A DNA stretch of 14,744 bases from DAOSVX01 sp964447275. GTDB taxonomy: Bacteria; Bacillota_I; Bacilli_A; RF39; UBA660. The stretch is taken from positions 1 through 14,744 of the forward strand of contig CAYURI010000015.1 of the NCBI GenBank assembly GCA_964447275.1, given 5' to 3'. Positions 7,513-13,975 of this stretch are shown one piece after another. The position numbers and the translations under genes are program-made. Numbering within the stretch: the first letter of the stretch is position 1; each line of letters opens with the position of its first letter. The notes under the pieces are model-generated. The model was not told where the DNA came from, did not search any database, and saw only the letters and a program-made list of their open reading frames with translations.

Positions 7513-7836
7513 ATGTATAATGATCGAATTTTTTTAACACCTAAAGAGATACTTGAAAAAGATTTTAAAATTGATGCTAGAGGTTATCGCCCTCAAGAAG
7601 TTGATAAGTTTTTAGATATGGTAATTCGTGATTATACGGAATTTACTAATATTATTAAGAAATATGAATTTGATTTAAAAAACTTAAGTGAAGATAATAG
7701 TAAGTTAAAGACAGAACTTAGAAGAATAAAAGAAGACTTAGAATCTAAACCAAGTAGTGATACTGGTAGTTCTAATGTTGACCTTCTTAGAAGAATTTCG
7801 CAATTAGAAAAAATCGTGTTTGGCGAGAAAGAATAA
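7513..7836 (+). CDS. gpsB: Cell division/elongation regulator GpsB
   Basis: A 107-residue DivIVA-family protein. The N-terminal membrane-binding and PBP-docking domain (1-70) carries LTPKEILEKDFK and RGYRPQEVDKFLD; residues Y25, D31 and D35, which form the groove binding PBP tails in studied GpsB proteins, are all present. A coiled coil and a short Ser-rich linker (about 79-88) precede the C-terminal trimerisation segment LLRRISQLEKIVFG (91-104). GpsB is a cytoplasmic adaptor linking PBP1 to EzrA and the divisome. The ATG at 7513 fits the AGAAGGG site (7497-7503); an in-frame TTG at 7507 is too close to it. Its stop codon lies inside the first helix of RNase P RNA, so it and rnpB are physically overlapped. 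Confidence 0.96.
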   Translation: MYNDRIFLTPKEILEKDFKIDARGYRPQEVDKFLDMVIRDYTEFTNIIKKYEFDLKNLSEDNSKLKTELRRIKEDLESKPSSDTGSSNVDLLRRISQLEKIVFGEKE

Positions 7837-8174
7837 TATCTGGGTAAACGCTGCATATCTTTTTATGTAGAGGAAAGTCCATGCTCACACAGTCCTGTAA
7901 TGGCTGTAATGTTCACGCAGTAGGATAACTACTGGTAGTTTAACTAACGGCTTCGAAATAACCTCAAATGGTTAAATTAGATATAAAAGTGCCAAAGAGA
8001 CGAGTATTAGGGGAAACCTTAATAGTGGAACGTGGTAAACCCCGTGAGTGAGAAACCCAAATTAGGTAGGGGAACTTTGATGTAGGGAATTAAACTTATA
8101 TTAAAGACTAGAAATAGTAGATAGATGTTTGCCGCTTCGTAAGAAGTACAGAACGTGGCTTATAAGATATTGTT
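7832..8174 (+). ncRNA. rnpB: RNase P RNA, class B
   Basis: The RNA subunit of RNase P cleaves 5' leaders from pre-tRNAs. Universally conserved elements are present: the P3 hairpin around CTGCATA/TATGTAG, the P4/CR-I segment GAGGAAAGTCC (7870-7880), the L15 tRNA-CCA-binding GGTAA (8034-8038), GAGAAACCCAAATT, GTAGGGGAAC, TAGATAGATG, and the 3' CR-V segment ACAGAACGTGGCTTATA (8148-8164). Sequence order and details match the Bacillus class B type. Helix P1 can be drawn between AATAATATCT (7832-7841) and AGATATTGTT (8165-8174), which sets the ends at about 343 nt, shorter than the ~400 of B. subtilis, with reduced P12 and P19 regions. The 5' end overlaps the gpsB stop codon, as far as P1 pairing shows. 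The exact 5' and 3' ends are inferred. Confidence 0.97.
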
Positions 8175-8179
8175 TTTTT
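8165..8179 (+). terminator. Terminator formed by the P1 helix of RNase P RNA plus a T-run
   Basis: The 3' strand of P1 (8165-8174) runs directly into a stretch of seven T (8173-8179). No separate hairpin is present before rodZ, so the closing helix of the mature RNA may itself act as the terminator stem, although its 5' strand lies more than 300 nt upstream. Leaky read-through into rodZ-pgsA is possible. Confidence 0.5.
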
Positions 8180-8202
8180 ATTATATAAAGGAGTGAATTT
8201 TC

Positions 8203-8673
8203 TTGAACGAGATTGGACAAATGCTTTCTTCAGCAAGAGAAAAGAATGGTGTTTCCATTGAAGAAGCATCAGAAGACTTAGGAATTAAAGTAATAGTTTT
8301 AGAAAATATTGAACATGGTAATATTGGTGGTTTTAAAGATATTTTTGTTTTGAAAGATTATATTCGTAAATATGCTAAATATCTTGGTTTGGATCCCGAA
8401 AAAGTAATTGATGTTTTTAATGAATATTTATTTGAATATACTTCGAGGATACCTTTAAAAGCAATTGAAAAGGCTGTTCAAGATAAAAAAGATAATGAAG
8501 AAGATCTAGATAAAGTTAAATCACCGTATACAAAAGTTAAAAACAAACATAAGACTGTTAAATATTTATTAATTTATATACTTCTTGGTTTAATCGTTTT
8601 ACTAGCGATTTATTGGTCAGTTAAACAAATAACAATTGGTAGTGATATAGCTATTATAGCTTTAATAAATTAA
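8203..8673 (+). CDS. Short RodZ/YmfM-like membrane protein with N-terminal HTH
   Basis: The 156 residues begin with a RodZ-type helix-turn-helix (about 1-70; REKNGVSIEEASEDLGIK, then FVLKDYIRKYAKYLGLDPEKV), followed by a charged linker (about 85-118), one membrane helix (about 120-140) and only some 16 residues outside. RodZ links MreB to the wall-elongation machinery through its HTH domain; YmfM is the B. subtilis relative (about 288 residues) and sits next to pgsA, as here. The usual extracellular beta domain is missing. The start is TTG at 8203, set by AAAGGAGTGA (8188-8196). There is no good promoter of its own, so it may depend on read-through from rnpB; the only -10-like element (8179-8184) would start transcription inside the ribosome binding site. 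The stop overlaps the pgsA ribosome binding site, implying coupling. Confidence 0.88.
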   Translation: MNEIGQMLSSAREKNGVSIEEASEDLGIKVIVLENIEHGNIGGFKDIFVLKDYIRKYAKYLGLDPEKVIDVFNEYLFEYTSRIPLKAIEKAVQDKKDNEEDLDKVKSPYTKVKNKHKTVKYLLIYILLGLIVLLAIYWSVKQITIGSDIAIIALIN

Positions 8674-8684
8674 AGGAGATAATT

Positions 8685-9281
8685 ATGAATTTACCAAATA
8701 AAATAACTTTAGCAAGAATAGTACTGGCTATTTTATTACTAATATTATTAGTATTTCCATTTTATCAAGTCGGAATTAGTTTTCCAACTTATTACGTCTT
8801 TGACAAAGTGGCTTTAAATTTAAAATATATTATTGGTGGTATTGCTTTTATGATTGCTTCTTTCTCTGACTTCTTAGATGGCAACATAGCTCGTAAAAGA
8901 GGTATAGTTACTGATTTTGGTAAAATAATGGATGCCATTGCTGATAAGATCCTTGTTAATGGCGTTTTAATTGTTTTAGCAGTTAATGGTTATATATCAG
9001 TGATTATTCCAGTTATAATTGTTACAAGGGATATTGTTGTTGATTCAGTTAGAATGACATCAGCAGGTAAAGGCAAAGTGATTGCAGCTGGTTGGGTAGG
9101 TAAAGTTAAAACAGTATTTATGATGGTTGGTATTTCTTTATTGTTTTTCTCTAACTTACCATTTGAAATATGGAATATTAAAGTCGCTGAGTTATTAGTT
9201 TTTGTTGCGACAGTCTTATCAGTAATATCAGGATGTCAATATTTTATCGCTAATAAAGATTTTATTTTAGCAGAAAAATAA
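8685..9281 (+). CDS. pgsA: CDP-diacylglycerol--glycerol-3-phosphate 3-phosphatidyltransferase
   Basis: This integral membrane enzyme makes phosphatidylglycerophosphate from CDP-diacylglycerol and glycerol 3-phosphate, the committed step to phosphatidylglycerol and cardiolipin. The CDP-alcohol phosphotransferase signature D-x2-DG-x2-AR-x8-G-x3-D-x3-D is complete: D62, D65, G66, A69, R70, G79, D83, D87. The N-terminal NLPNKITLARI is characteristic of PgsA rather than of other family members. Several hydrophobic segments (about 11-30, 48-60, 93-113, 140-157, 168-187) fit six membrane helices. The 198 residues are near normal length. The ATG follows AAAGGAG (8672-8678), 11 nt after the rodZ-like stop, so the two form an operon. 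In B. subtilis cinA follows and is co-located with recA; here it is missing and a terminator ends the unit. Confidence 0.95.
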   Translation: MNLPNKITLARIVLAILLLILLVFPFYQVGISFPTYYVFDKVALNLKYIIGGIAFMIASFSDFLDGNIARKRGIVTDFGKIMDAIADKILVNGVLIVLAVNGYISVIIPVIIVTRDIVVDSVRMTSAGKGKVIAAGWVGKVKTVFMMVGISLLFFSNLPFEIWNIKVAELLVFVATVLSVISGCQYFIANKDFILAEK

Positions 9282-9309
9282 TCTTAGTAATTAATGTTAT
9301 GAATAAAAC

Positions 9310-9340
9310 AAAGAAATTGTTTAACAATTTCTTTTATTTT
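9310..9340 (+). terminator. Intrinsic terminator after pgsA
   Basis: A 10-bp AT-rich stem AAAGAAATTG/CAATTTCTTT (9310-9319 with 9325-9334) with loop TTTAA is followed by TTTTATTTT. It ends the rodZ-pgsA unit and isolates recA. Confidence 0.8.
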
Positions 9341-9357
9341 GTAGCAAAAAAGTATAC

Positions 9358-9371
9358 CAAACAAATGTTTG
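9358..9371. promoter_or_regulatory. Candidate LexA (SOS) operator upstream of recA
   Basis: CAAACAAATGTTTG is a perfect 5+5 inverted repeat. Compared with the Gram-positive SOS box CGAACRNRYGTTYC it matches 11 of 13 specified positions, differing at the second and last bases. It ends nine bases before the recA -35. SOS control of recA is usual in Firmicutes; the site itself is inference, and a LexA gene is not in the window. Confidence 0.45.
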
Positions 9372-9380
9372 AAAATAATG

Positions 9381-9409
9381 TTGACAAATAAATTTAAATA
9401 TATTAAAAT
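9381..9409 (+). promoter_or_regulatory. Sigma-A promoter of recA
   Basis: A perfect TTGACA (9381-9386) and TAAAAT (9404-9409; five of six) are separated by 17 bases. The start would be near 9416, leaving a leader of about 34 nt that carries AAGGAGG (9431-9437). Confidence 0.9.
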
Positions 9410-9449
9410 GAACATGTAAGACAAAAATATAAGGAGGAAAAATTCATTT

Positions 9450-10487
9450 ATGAAATTTGCAAAAGACGAAAAAGATAAAGATAAAGCGCTAGAGCAAGTA
9501 ATGGCTGATATTGAAAAACAATTTGGTAAAGGGGCCATTATGAAACTTGGTGCTAAAGAACATTTAGAAATAGATGTTACTTCTTCAGGGAGTTTGGCTT
9601 TAGACATTGCCTTAGGAGTAGGCGGGTTTCCTAAAGGCCGAATTGTGGAAATATTTGGCCCAGAATCAAGTGGTAAAACAACCTTTGCTCTACAAGCTAT
9701 TGCTGAAGTTCAAAAAGCAGGAGGTAGAGCAGCATTTATAGATGCTGAGCATGCACTAGATCCTAAATATGCTAAAGCTTTAGGCGTAAATATTGATGAA
9801 CTACTTTTATCACAACCAGACACTGGTGAACAAGCTTTAGAAATTTGTGAGGCATTAGTAAGAAGTGAAGCTATAAGCATTGTGGTTATCGACTCTGTAG
9901 CGGCTTTAGTACCGCTTGCTGAAATCGAAGGCGAAATGGGAGACTCGCATATTGGCCTTCAGGCGAGACTAATGAGCCAAGCTTTAAGAAAACTATCAGG
10001 AACGATTAGTAAAACGCAAACAACTGTCATATTTATTAATCAATTAAGAGAAAAAGTTGGGGTTATGTTTGGTAATCCAGAAACCACTCCTGGTGGTAGA
10101 GCTCTAAAGTTTTACGCGACCATTAGAATTGATATTAGAAGAGCGGAACAAATGAAAGATGGCGACAAGATTATTGGTAATAAAACGGTTATTAAAGTTG
10201 TAAAAAACAAAGTGGCTCCACCATTTAAAACAGCTTTAGTAGATATTATTTATGGGGAAGGCGTAAGCCGTGAAGGGGAAATTGTTGATTTAGCGACCGA
10301 GTTGAATATATTAGAAAAAAGCGGGGCTTGGTATTCTTATAAAGGCGAAAAAATTGGCCAAGGTAAAGAAAATGTCAAGCTGCTGTTAAAGGATAACAAA
10401 AAACTAAAAGAAGACTTAGAACAAAAAGTTCGTGAATTTTATGAACTGTGTCCTAAAAGTAAAAAGGAAAAAGACGAAGTAAAATAA
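9450..10487 (+). CDS. recA: Recombinase RecA
   Basis: RecA forms ATP-dependent filaments on single-stranded DNA, drives strand exchange and activates LexA cleavage. The 345 residues show the full bacterial RecA core: the N-terminal helix with ALEQVMADIEKQFGKGAIM, Walker A GPESSGKT (70-77), FIDAEHALDP, Walker B-type IVVIDSVAALVP, loop L1 region EGEMGDSHIGLQARLMSQAL, loop L2 region NQLREKVGVMFGNPETTPGG, and the C-terminal domain with an acidic and basic tail. Nothing catalytic is missing. The ATG at 9450 is 12 nt from the strong GGAGG, slightly long, but no in-frame start is closer. recA stands alone between terminators, with its own promoter and a possible SOS box; RecU, its partner in recombination, is encoded about 2 kb upstream. 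The last codons also form the 5' arm of its terminator. Confidence 0.99.
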   Translation: MKFAKDEKDKDKALEQVMADIEKQFGKGAIMKLGAKEHLEIDVTSSGSLALDIALGVGGFPKGRIVEIFGPESSGKTTFALQAIAEVQKAGGRAAFIDAEHALDPKYAKALGVNIDELLLSQPDTGEQALEICEALVRSEAISIVVIDSVAALVPLAEIEGEMGDSHIGLQARLMSQALRKLSGTISKTQTTVIFINQLREKVGVMFGNPETTPGGRALKFYATIRIDIRRAEQMKDGDKIIGNKTVIKVVKNKVAPPFKTALVDIIYGEGVSREGEIVDLATELNILEKSGAWYSYKGEKIGQGKENVKLLLKDNKKLKEDLEQKVREFYELCPKSKKEKDEVK

Positions 10488-10498
10488 CTTCGTTTTTT
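10471..10498 (+). terminator. recA terminator overlapping the end of the coding sequence
   Basis: Stem ACGAAGT/ACTTCGT (10474-10480 with 10487-10493), extendable by a G-T and two A-T pairs, has loop AAAATA and ends in six T (10493-10498). The 5' arm encodes RecA residues before the stop, and the TAA (10485-10487) lies in the loop and first stem base. Confidence 0.88.
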
Positions 10499-10500
10499 AA

Positions 10501-10529
10501 TTGCTTTTAAGTAAAAACAAATATATAAT
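10501..10529 (+). promoter_or_regulatory. Probable promoter of rny
   Basis: TTGCTT (10501-10506; three of six) and a perfect TATAAT (10524-10529) are separated by 17 bases, starting two bases after the recA terminator T-run. Transcription would start near 10536 with an AT-rich leader of about 54 nt and no obvious structure. Confidence 0.7.
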
Positions 10530-10589
10530 AAAGTTATAGATGTTTAAAAAATTAAATGTTTATAAAATAAATTAAATGGAGGAATTATT

Positions 10590-12143
10590 ATGGAATTTAG
10601 TACCTTCTCCATTTTATCTTCAATAATTGGATTAGTTGTAGGTGGAGGCGTTGCAGCAACAGTTTTCGTTGTAACGAGAAAAAGCACCGATAAAAAAGCA
10701 GAAAGTTTGTTAGTAGAAGCTAAAAAAGAGGCAGATAAATATAAACGTGATAGTATTTTAGAATTGAAAGAAGAATCTTATAAATTAAAACAAGAAGCCG
10801 AAAGAGAGCTTCGCGAAAAGAAAAATGAAATAAAATCTAGTGAAGATAGATTAATGCAACGTGAGAAAAATTTAGATAAACGCGAAGAAATGCTTCAAAA
10901 TAGAGACAATCTTTTAAATCAAAAAGATCATAATTTAGCAGAACAACAAAAAGAAATCCAAAAAAAAGAAGTTAAGATGGACGAATTATTGAAAGAAGAA
11001 ATGCAAGTTTTAGAGAGTGTAGCCAAAATCTCTAAACAAGAAGCACATGACATGATTTTAAAACGTGTTGAAAGTGAAATGGCTAAAGAAATTGCTTCAT
11101 ATATTAAAGAACAAGAAGGCGAAGCAAAATTAGAAGTTGATAAAAAAGCCAAAGGGATGTTAGTAAGTAGCATGCAAAGATATGCTAATGATGTCACAAC
11201 AGAGCAAACTGTTAGTGTAATTGAACTTCCTAATGACGAAATGAAAGGCCGTTTAATTGGCAGGGAAGGAAGAAATATCAGAACAATTGAAGCGGTTACA
11301 GGCGTTGATTTAATAATCGATGATACTCCAGAAGCAATCGTTATATCATCTTTTGATCCATTCCGTAGAGAAATTGCAAAAGTTACTATTGAGTCTTTAA
11401 TTAAAGATGGCAGAATTCATCCATCTCGTATTGAAGAACTATATGATAAAGTCTGTAAAGATATGAACACTAGAGTTACCGAAATTGGTAACGAAGCTTT
11501 ACTTGAATTAGGGATAAATAAAGTTGACCCAGAATTAGTTAATTTAATTGGTAAATTAAACTTTAGAACCAGTTATGGCCAAAATGCTTTAATGCATTCT
11601 AAAGAAGTAGCTAATTTAGCTGGTATTTTAGCTGGTGAACTTGGTGAAAACGTTATGTTAGCTAAAAGAGCTGGATTACTTCATGATATTGGTAAAGCAA
11701 TTGATACGGAAATTGAAGGTAGTCATATTGAAATTGGTGAAGAATTTGCTCGTAGATATGGTGAAGATGAAGTTGTACTAAACTCTATTGCTTCCCATCA
11801 TGGTGATAAAGAAGCTACTTCAGTTGTTTCTGTACTTGTTCAAATTGCTGATACTTTAAGTGCTTCAAGACCGGGAGCCAGAAATGATTCATTAGAAAAC
11901 TATGTTAAAAGATTAGAACAGCTAGAAGCAATCGGAAACGCTTATGAAGGTGTTGAAAAAACCTTCGCAATGCAAGCTGGTAGAGAAGTTAGAGTTATTG
12001 TTAAACCAAAAGAGATTGATGATTTAACTAGTTATAAAATAGCTAGAGAAATGAAAGAAAAGATAGAAGCAGAAATGCAATATCCAGGCACAATTAAAAT
12101 TGTGGTTATAAGAGAAACAAGAGCTCAAGAAGAAGCCAAATAA
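10590..12143 (+). CDS. rny: Ribonuclease Y
   Basis: RNase Y is the membrane-anchored endoribonuclease that starts mRNA decay and processing in many Firmicutes, taking the role of RNase E. The 517 residues show a short N-terminal membrane helix (about 8-29), a long coiled coil rich in Lys, Glu and Gln (about 35-200), a KH RNA-binding domain with GRLIGREGRNIR (GxxG at 224-227), and an HD domain with H336, H365-D366 (GLLHDIGKAID), H403-H404 and D421 as metal-binding residues. Length matches B. subtilis RNase Y (about 520). The ATG is preceded by TGGAGG (10577-10582). It lies downstream of recA as in B. subtilis, and converges on an RNase J gene, which encodes its functional partner in mRNA turnover. 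Confidence 0.98.
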   Translation: MEFSTFSILSSIIGLVVGGGVAATVFVVTRKSTDKKAESLLVEAKKEADKYKRDSILELKEESYKLKQEAERELREKKNEIKSSEDRLMQREKNLDKREEMLQNRDNLLNQKDHNLAEQQKEIQKKEVKMDELLKEEMQVLESVAKISKQEAHDMILKRVESEMAKEIASYIKEQEGEAKLEVDKKAKGMLVSSMQRYANDVTTEQTVSVIELPNDEMKGRLIGREGRNIRTIEAVTGVDLIIDDTPEAIVISSFDPFRREIAKVTIESLIKDGRIHPSRIEELYDKVCKDMNTRVTEIGNEALLELGINKVDPELVNLIGKLNFRTSYGQNALMHSKEVANLAGILAGELGENVMLAKRAGLLHDIGKAIDTEIEGSHIEIGEEFARRYGEDEVVLNSIASHHGDKEATSVVSVLVQIADTLSASRPGARNDSLENYVKRLEQLEAIGNAYEGVEKTFAMQAGREVRVIVKPKEIDDLTSYKIAREMKEKIEAEMQYPGTIKIVVIRETRAQEEAK

Positions 12144-12165
12144 AAAAGCACTTAGTGCTTTTTTT
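12142..12165. terminator. Bidirectional terminator shared by rny and rnj
   Basis: A 10-bp stem AAAAAAGCAC/GTGCTTTTTT (12142-12151 with 12155-12164) with a TTA loop has A/T runs that serve both strands. It overlaps two bases of the rny TAA on one side and the first base of the rnj stop on the other, so both genes end inside it. Confidence 0.93.
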
Positions 12166-13840
12166 AATTGACTTCTTTTATTTCCATTATGACTGGTAAG
12201 ATAATTGGTCTTCTACCGGTTAGCTCATTTAAGAATGGTAATAATTCTAAAATAATTTGATTTTTTAAATCGATGAAGTTATAAGCTTTATTACTTAAGG
12301 CTTTATTAACAACATCGGTTACTTTATCTTCAATCATTTTAATTAATTCAGCATTTTCATTAACCATAATAAATCCTCTAGTAGTAATATTTGGTTTAAT
12401 AACCAATTGTCTTTTGATTGGATCAATATTTAGGATTGTTACTAATATACCGTCTTTACTCATTAATTTACGATCTTTTATGACTGAACTACCAATATCA
12501 CCAACTCTAGAGCCATCAACATAAATGTCTCCAGCTTGAATATTACCATCTCTTATAACTTTATCTCTTGTTAAAGTTATAACATCACCATTTTTATTAA
12601 TAAAAATGTTTTCTTTTTTAACGCCACATAAAGAAGCTAGATCAGCGTGTTGCTTTAACATTCTGTATTCACCATGCATCGGCATAAAGTATTCCGGATT
12701 AATTAATCTTAACATTAATTTTAAGTCTTCCATTTTACCATGTCCTGAGGTATGAATATCATTTTGACTTTCATTAGTATAAACTCTAACACCCTTTAAG
12801 TATAACTTGTTAATAATGCGGTTTATAGAGCTAGCGTTTCCTGGAATAGGACTGGAAGAGAATACAACTAAATCATCATCAAGTAAATTAATTTGTTTAA
12901 AAGTACCATTAGCAATTCTTGATAGGGCTGCTAGTGGTTCGCCTTGGCTACCAGTACATAGGATACAAACTTCATTTCTTTTTAAATTATTGGCAGTATT
13001 AATATCAGTAAAGATTGATTCATCAGCAATTAAATTGTTTTTAATTGCAATATTGATATAAATTTCCATACTACGACCAAATACCACAATTCTTCTGCCA
13101 CTTTTTCGGCAGGTCTCGACAATATGTTGTAAACGATAAATATTAGAAGCAAATGTCGCAATAATAATTCTCCCTAAATGTTTAGCAAAAATATCTCCTA
13201 AAGCAGTATCAACAATGCTTTCACTTTTGGAAAAACCTGGTACTAAAGCATTGGTAGAGTCACTCATTAGTAGTTTGACGCCTTTTTTACCAGCTTCAGC
13301 TAGTTTATATAAATCAGCCATTGGGCCAACTGGAGTCATATCAAACTTAAAGTCTCCTGTTTCCACAATTGTCCCTTGAGGAGTCTCGATAATAACGCTA
13401 AAAGCATCAGGAATAGAGTGGGCCATAAGAGCAAAACTAATTCTTAATCTTTTGGTTTTAATAACAGTATCTTTACTTATTGTTTCAAAGTTTTTAAAAT
13501 TAATATTGCGTTCAATTAATTTCTTTTCAATTAAATCAGCCGCAATTTTCGAAGTGTATATTTTAGGAATATTAACACTTTGCAATAAAAAAGATATACC
13601 ACCAATATGGTCTTCATGACCATGAGTGATAATTAAACCTTTGATTTTTTTCTCATTTTGTTTTAAGAAAGTAATATCTTGGATGACATAATCAATGCCA
13701 AGTAAACTATCTTCGGGAAACATAACACCAGCATCAATAATGATAATTTCATCATTATGACATACTAAGTACATGTTTTTACCAACTTCTCCTAAACCAC
13801 CTAAAGCAACGACTGAAGTCGTATCATTTGTAAACTTCAT
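12164..13840 (-). CDS. rnjA: Ribonuclease J
   Basis: RNase J is a zinc-dependent metallo-beta-lactamase/beta-CASP ribonuclease with 5'-3' exonuclease and endonuclease activity, acting in mRNA decay and rRNA maturation. The 558 residues include the HxHxDH motif THGHEDHIGG (H73, H75, D77, H78), a further zinc ligand H141 and GDFKFD with D163, the beta-CASP region (about 210-350), the motif HTSGHG, and MPMHGEYRML. The C-terminal domain is present to the usual length (about 555 in RNase J1). Similarity to J1 is clear to the eye, but only one paralogue is seen here, so J1 versus J2 is not settled. The ATG at 13838-13840 follows AAGAGGAA. The gene has its own promoter, is divergent from ftsY and converges on rny. 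Confidence 0.95.
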   Translation of the reverse strand: MKFTNDTTSVVALGGLGEVGKNMYLVCHNDEIIIIDAGVMFPEDSLLGIDYVIQDITFLKQNEKKIKGLIITHGHEDHIGGISFLLQSVNIPKIYTSKIAADLIEKKLIERNINFKNFETISKDTVIKTKRLRISFALMAHSIPDAFSVIIETPQGTIVETGDFKFDMTPVGPMADLYKLAEAGKKGVKLLMSDSTNALVPGFSKSESIVDTALGDIFAKHLGRIIIATFASNIYRLQHIVETCRKSGRRIVVFGRSMEIYINIAIKNNLIADESIFTDINTANNLKRNEVCILCTGSQGEPLAALSRIANGTFKQINLLDDDLVVFSSSPIPGNASSINRIINKLYLKGVRVYTNESQNDIHTSGHGKMEDLKLMLRLINPEYFMPMHGEYRMLKQHADLASLCGVKKENIFINKNGDVITLTRDKVIRDGNIQAGDIYVDGSRVGDIGSSVIKDRKLMSKDGILVTILNIDPIKRQLVIKPNITTRGFIMVNENAELIKMIEDKVTDVVNKALSNKAYNFIDLKNQIILELLPFLNELTGRRPIILPVIMEIKEVN

Positions 13841-13895
13841 AAAAAATTCCTCTTTTCTTCTTCTTAAATTAAATTAAAAGTTTAAAACTAAAGTA

Positions 13896-13924
13896 ATTAT
13901 ACTATATTTTAATTAAAAAGTCTA
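13896..13924 (-). promoter_or_regulatory. Promoter of rnj
   Basis: On the minus strand TAGACT (13924-13919; four of six) and a perfect TATAAT (13901-13896) are separated by 17 bases. The start would be near 13889, about 49 nt before the ATG. It is back to back with the ftsY promoter. Confidence 0.75.
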
Positions 13925-13950
13925 TTATGTTATGAAAAAATTAGATAATT

Positions 13951-13959
13951 TGTTATAAT
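13951..13959 (+). promoter_or_regulatory. Extended -10 promoter of ftsY
   Basis: TG (13951-13952), one base, and TATAAT (13954-13959) form a perfect extended -10. The upstream -35 is weak (TTATGA, 13930-13935, at 18 bases). The predicted start near 13966 falls inside the AAGAGGTGA ribosome binding site, so the leader would be only about 10 nt. Confidence 0.6.
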
Positions 13960-13975
13960 TTAAGAGGTGATATAA

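Noticed and set aside
7778..7806. TTGACC inside gpsB as a -35 for rnpB
   Set aside because: Seventeen bases downstream is CAATTA, which does not resemble a -10, and the distance to the RNA 5' end is wrong.
9411..9420. GAACATGTAAG near the recA transcription start as a second SOS half-site
   Set aside because: It contains one GAAC but no matching GTTC half at the right spacing.
9284..9607. Minus-strand open frame of 107 codons across the recA promoter and start
   Set aside because: It overlaps recA, its promoter and the pgsA terminator, has no ribosome binding site or recognisable protein features, and is a shadow frame.
487..13840. Mollicute genetic code (TGA as tryptophan)
   Set aside because: The annotated genes are full length with TGA as stop, have no in-frame TGA, and the tryptophans I checked are TGG.
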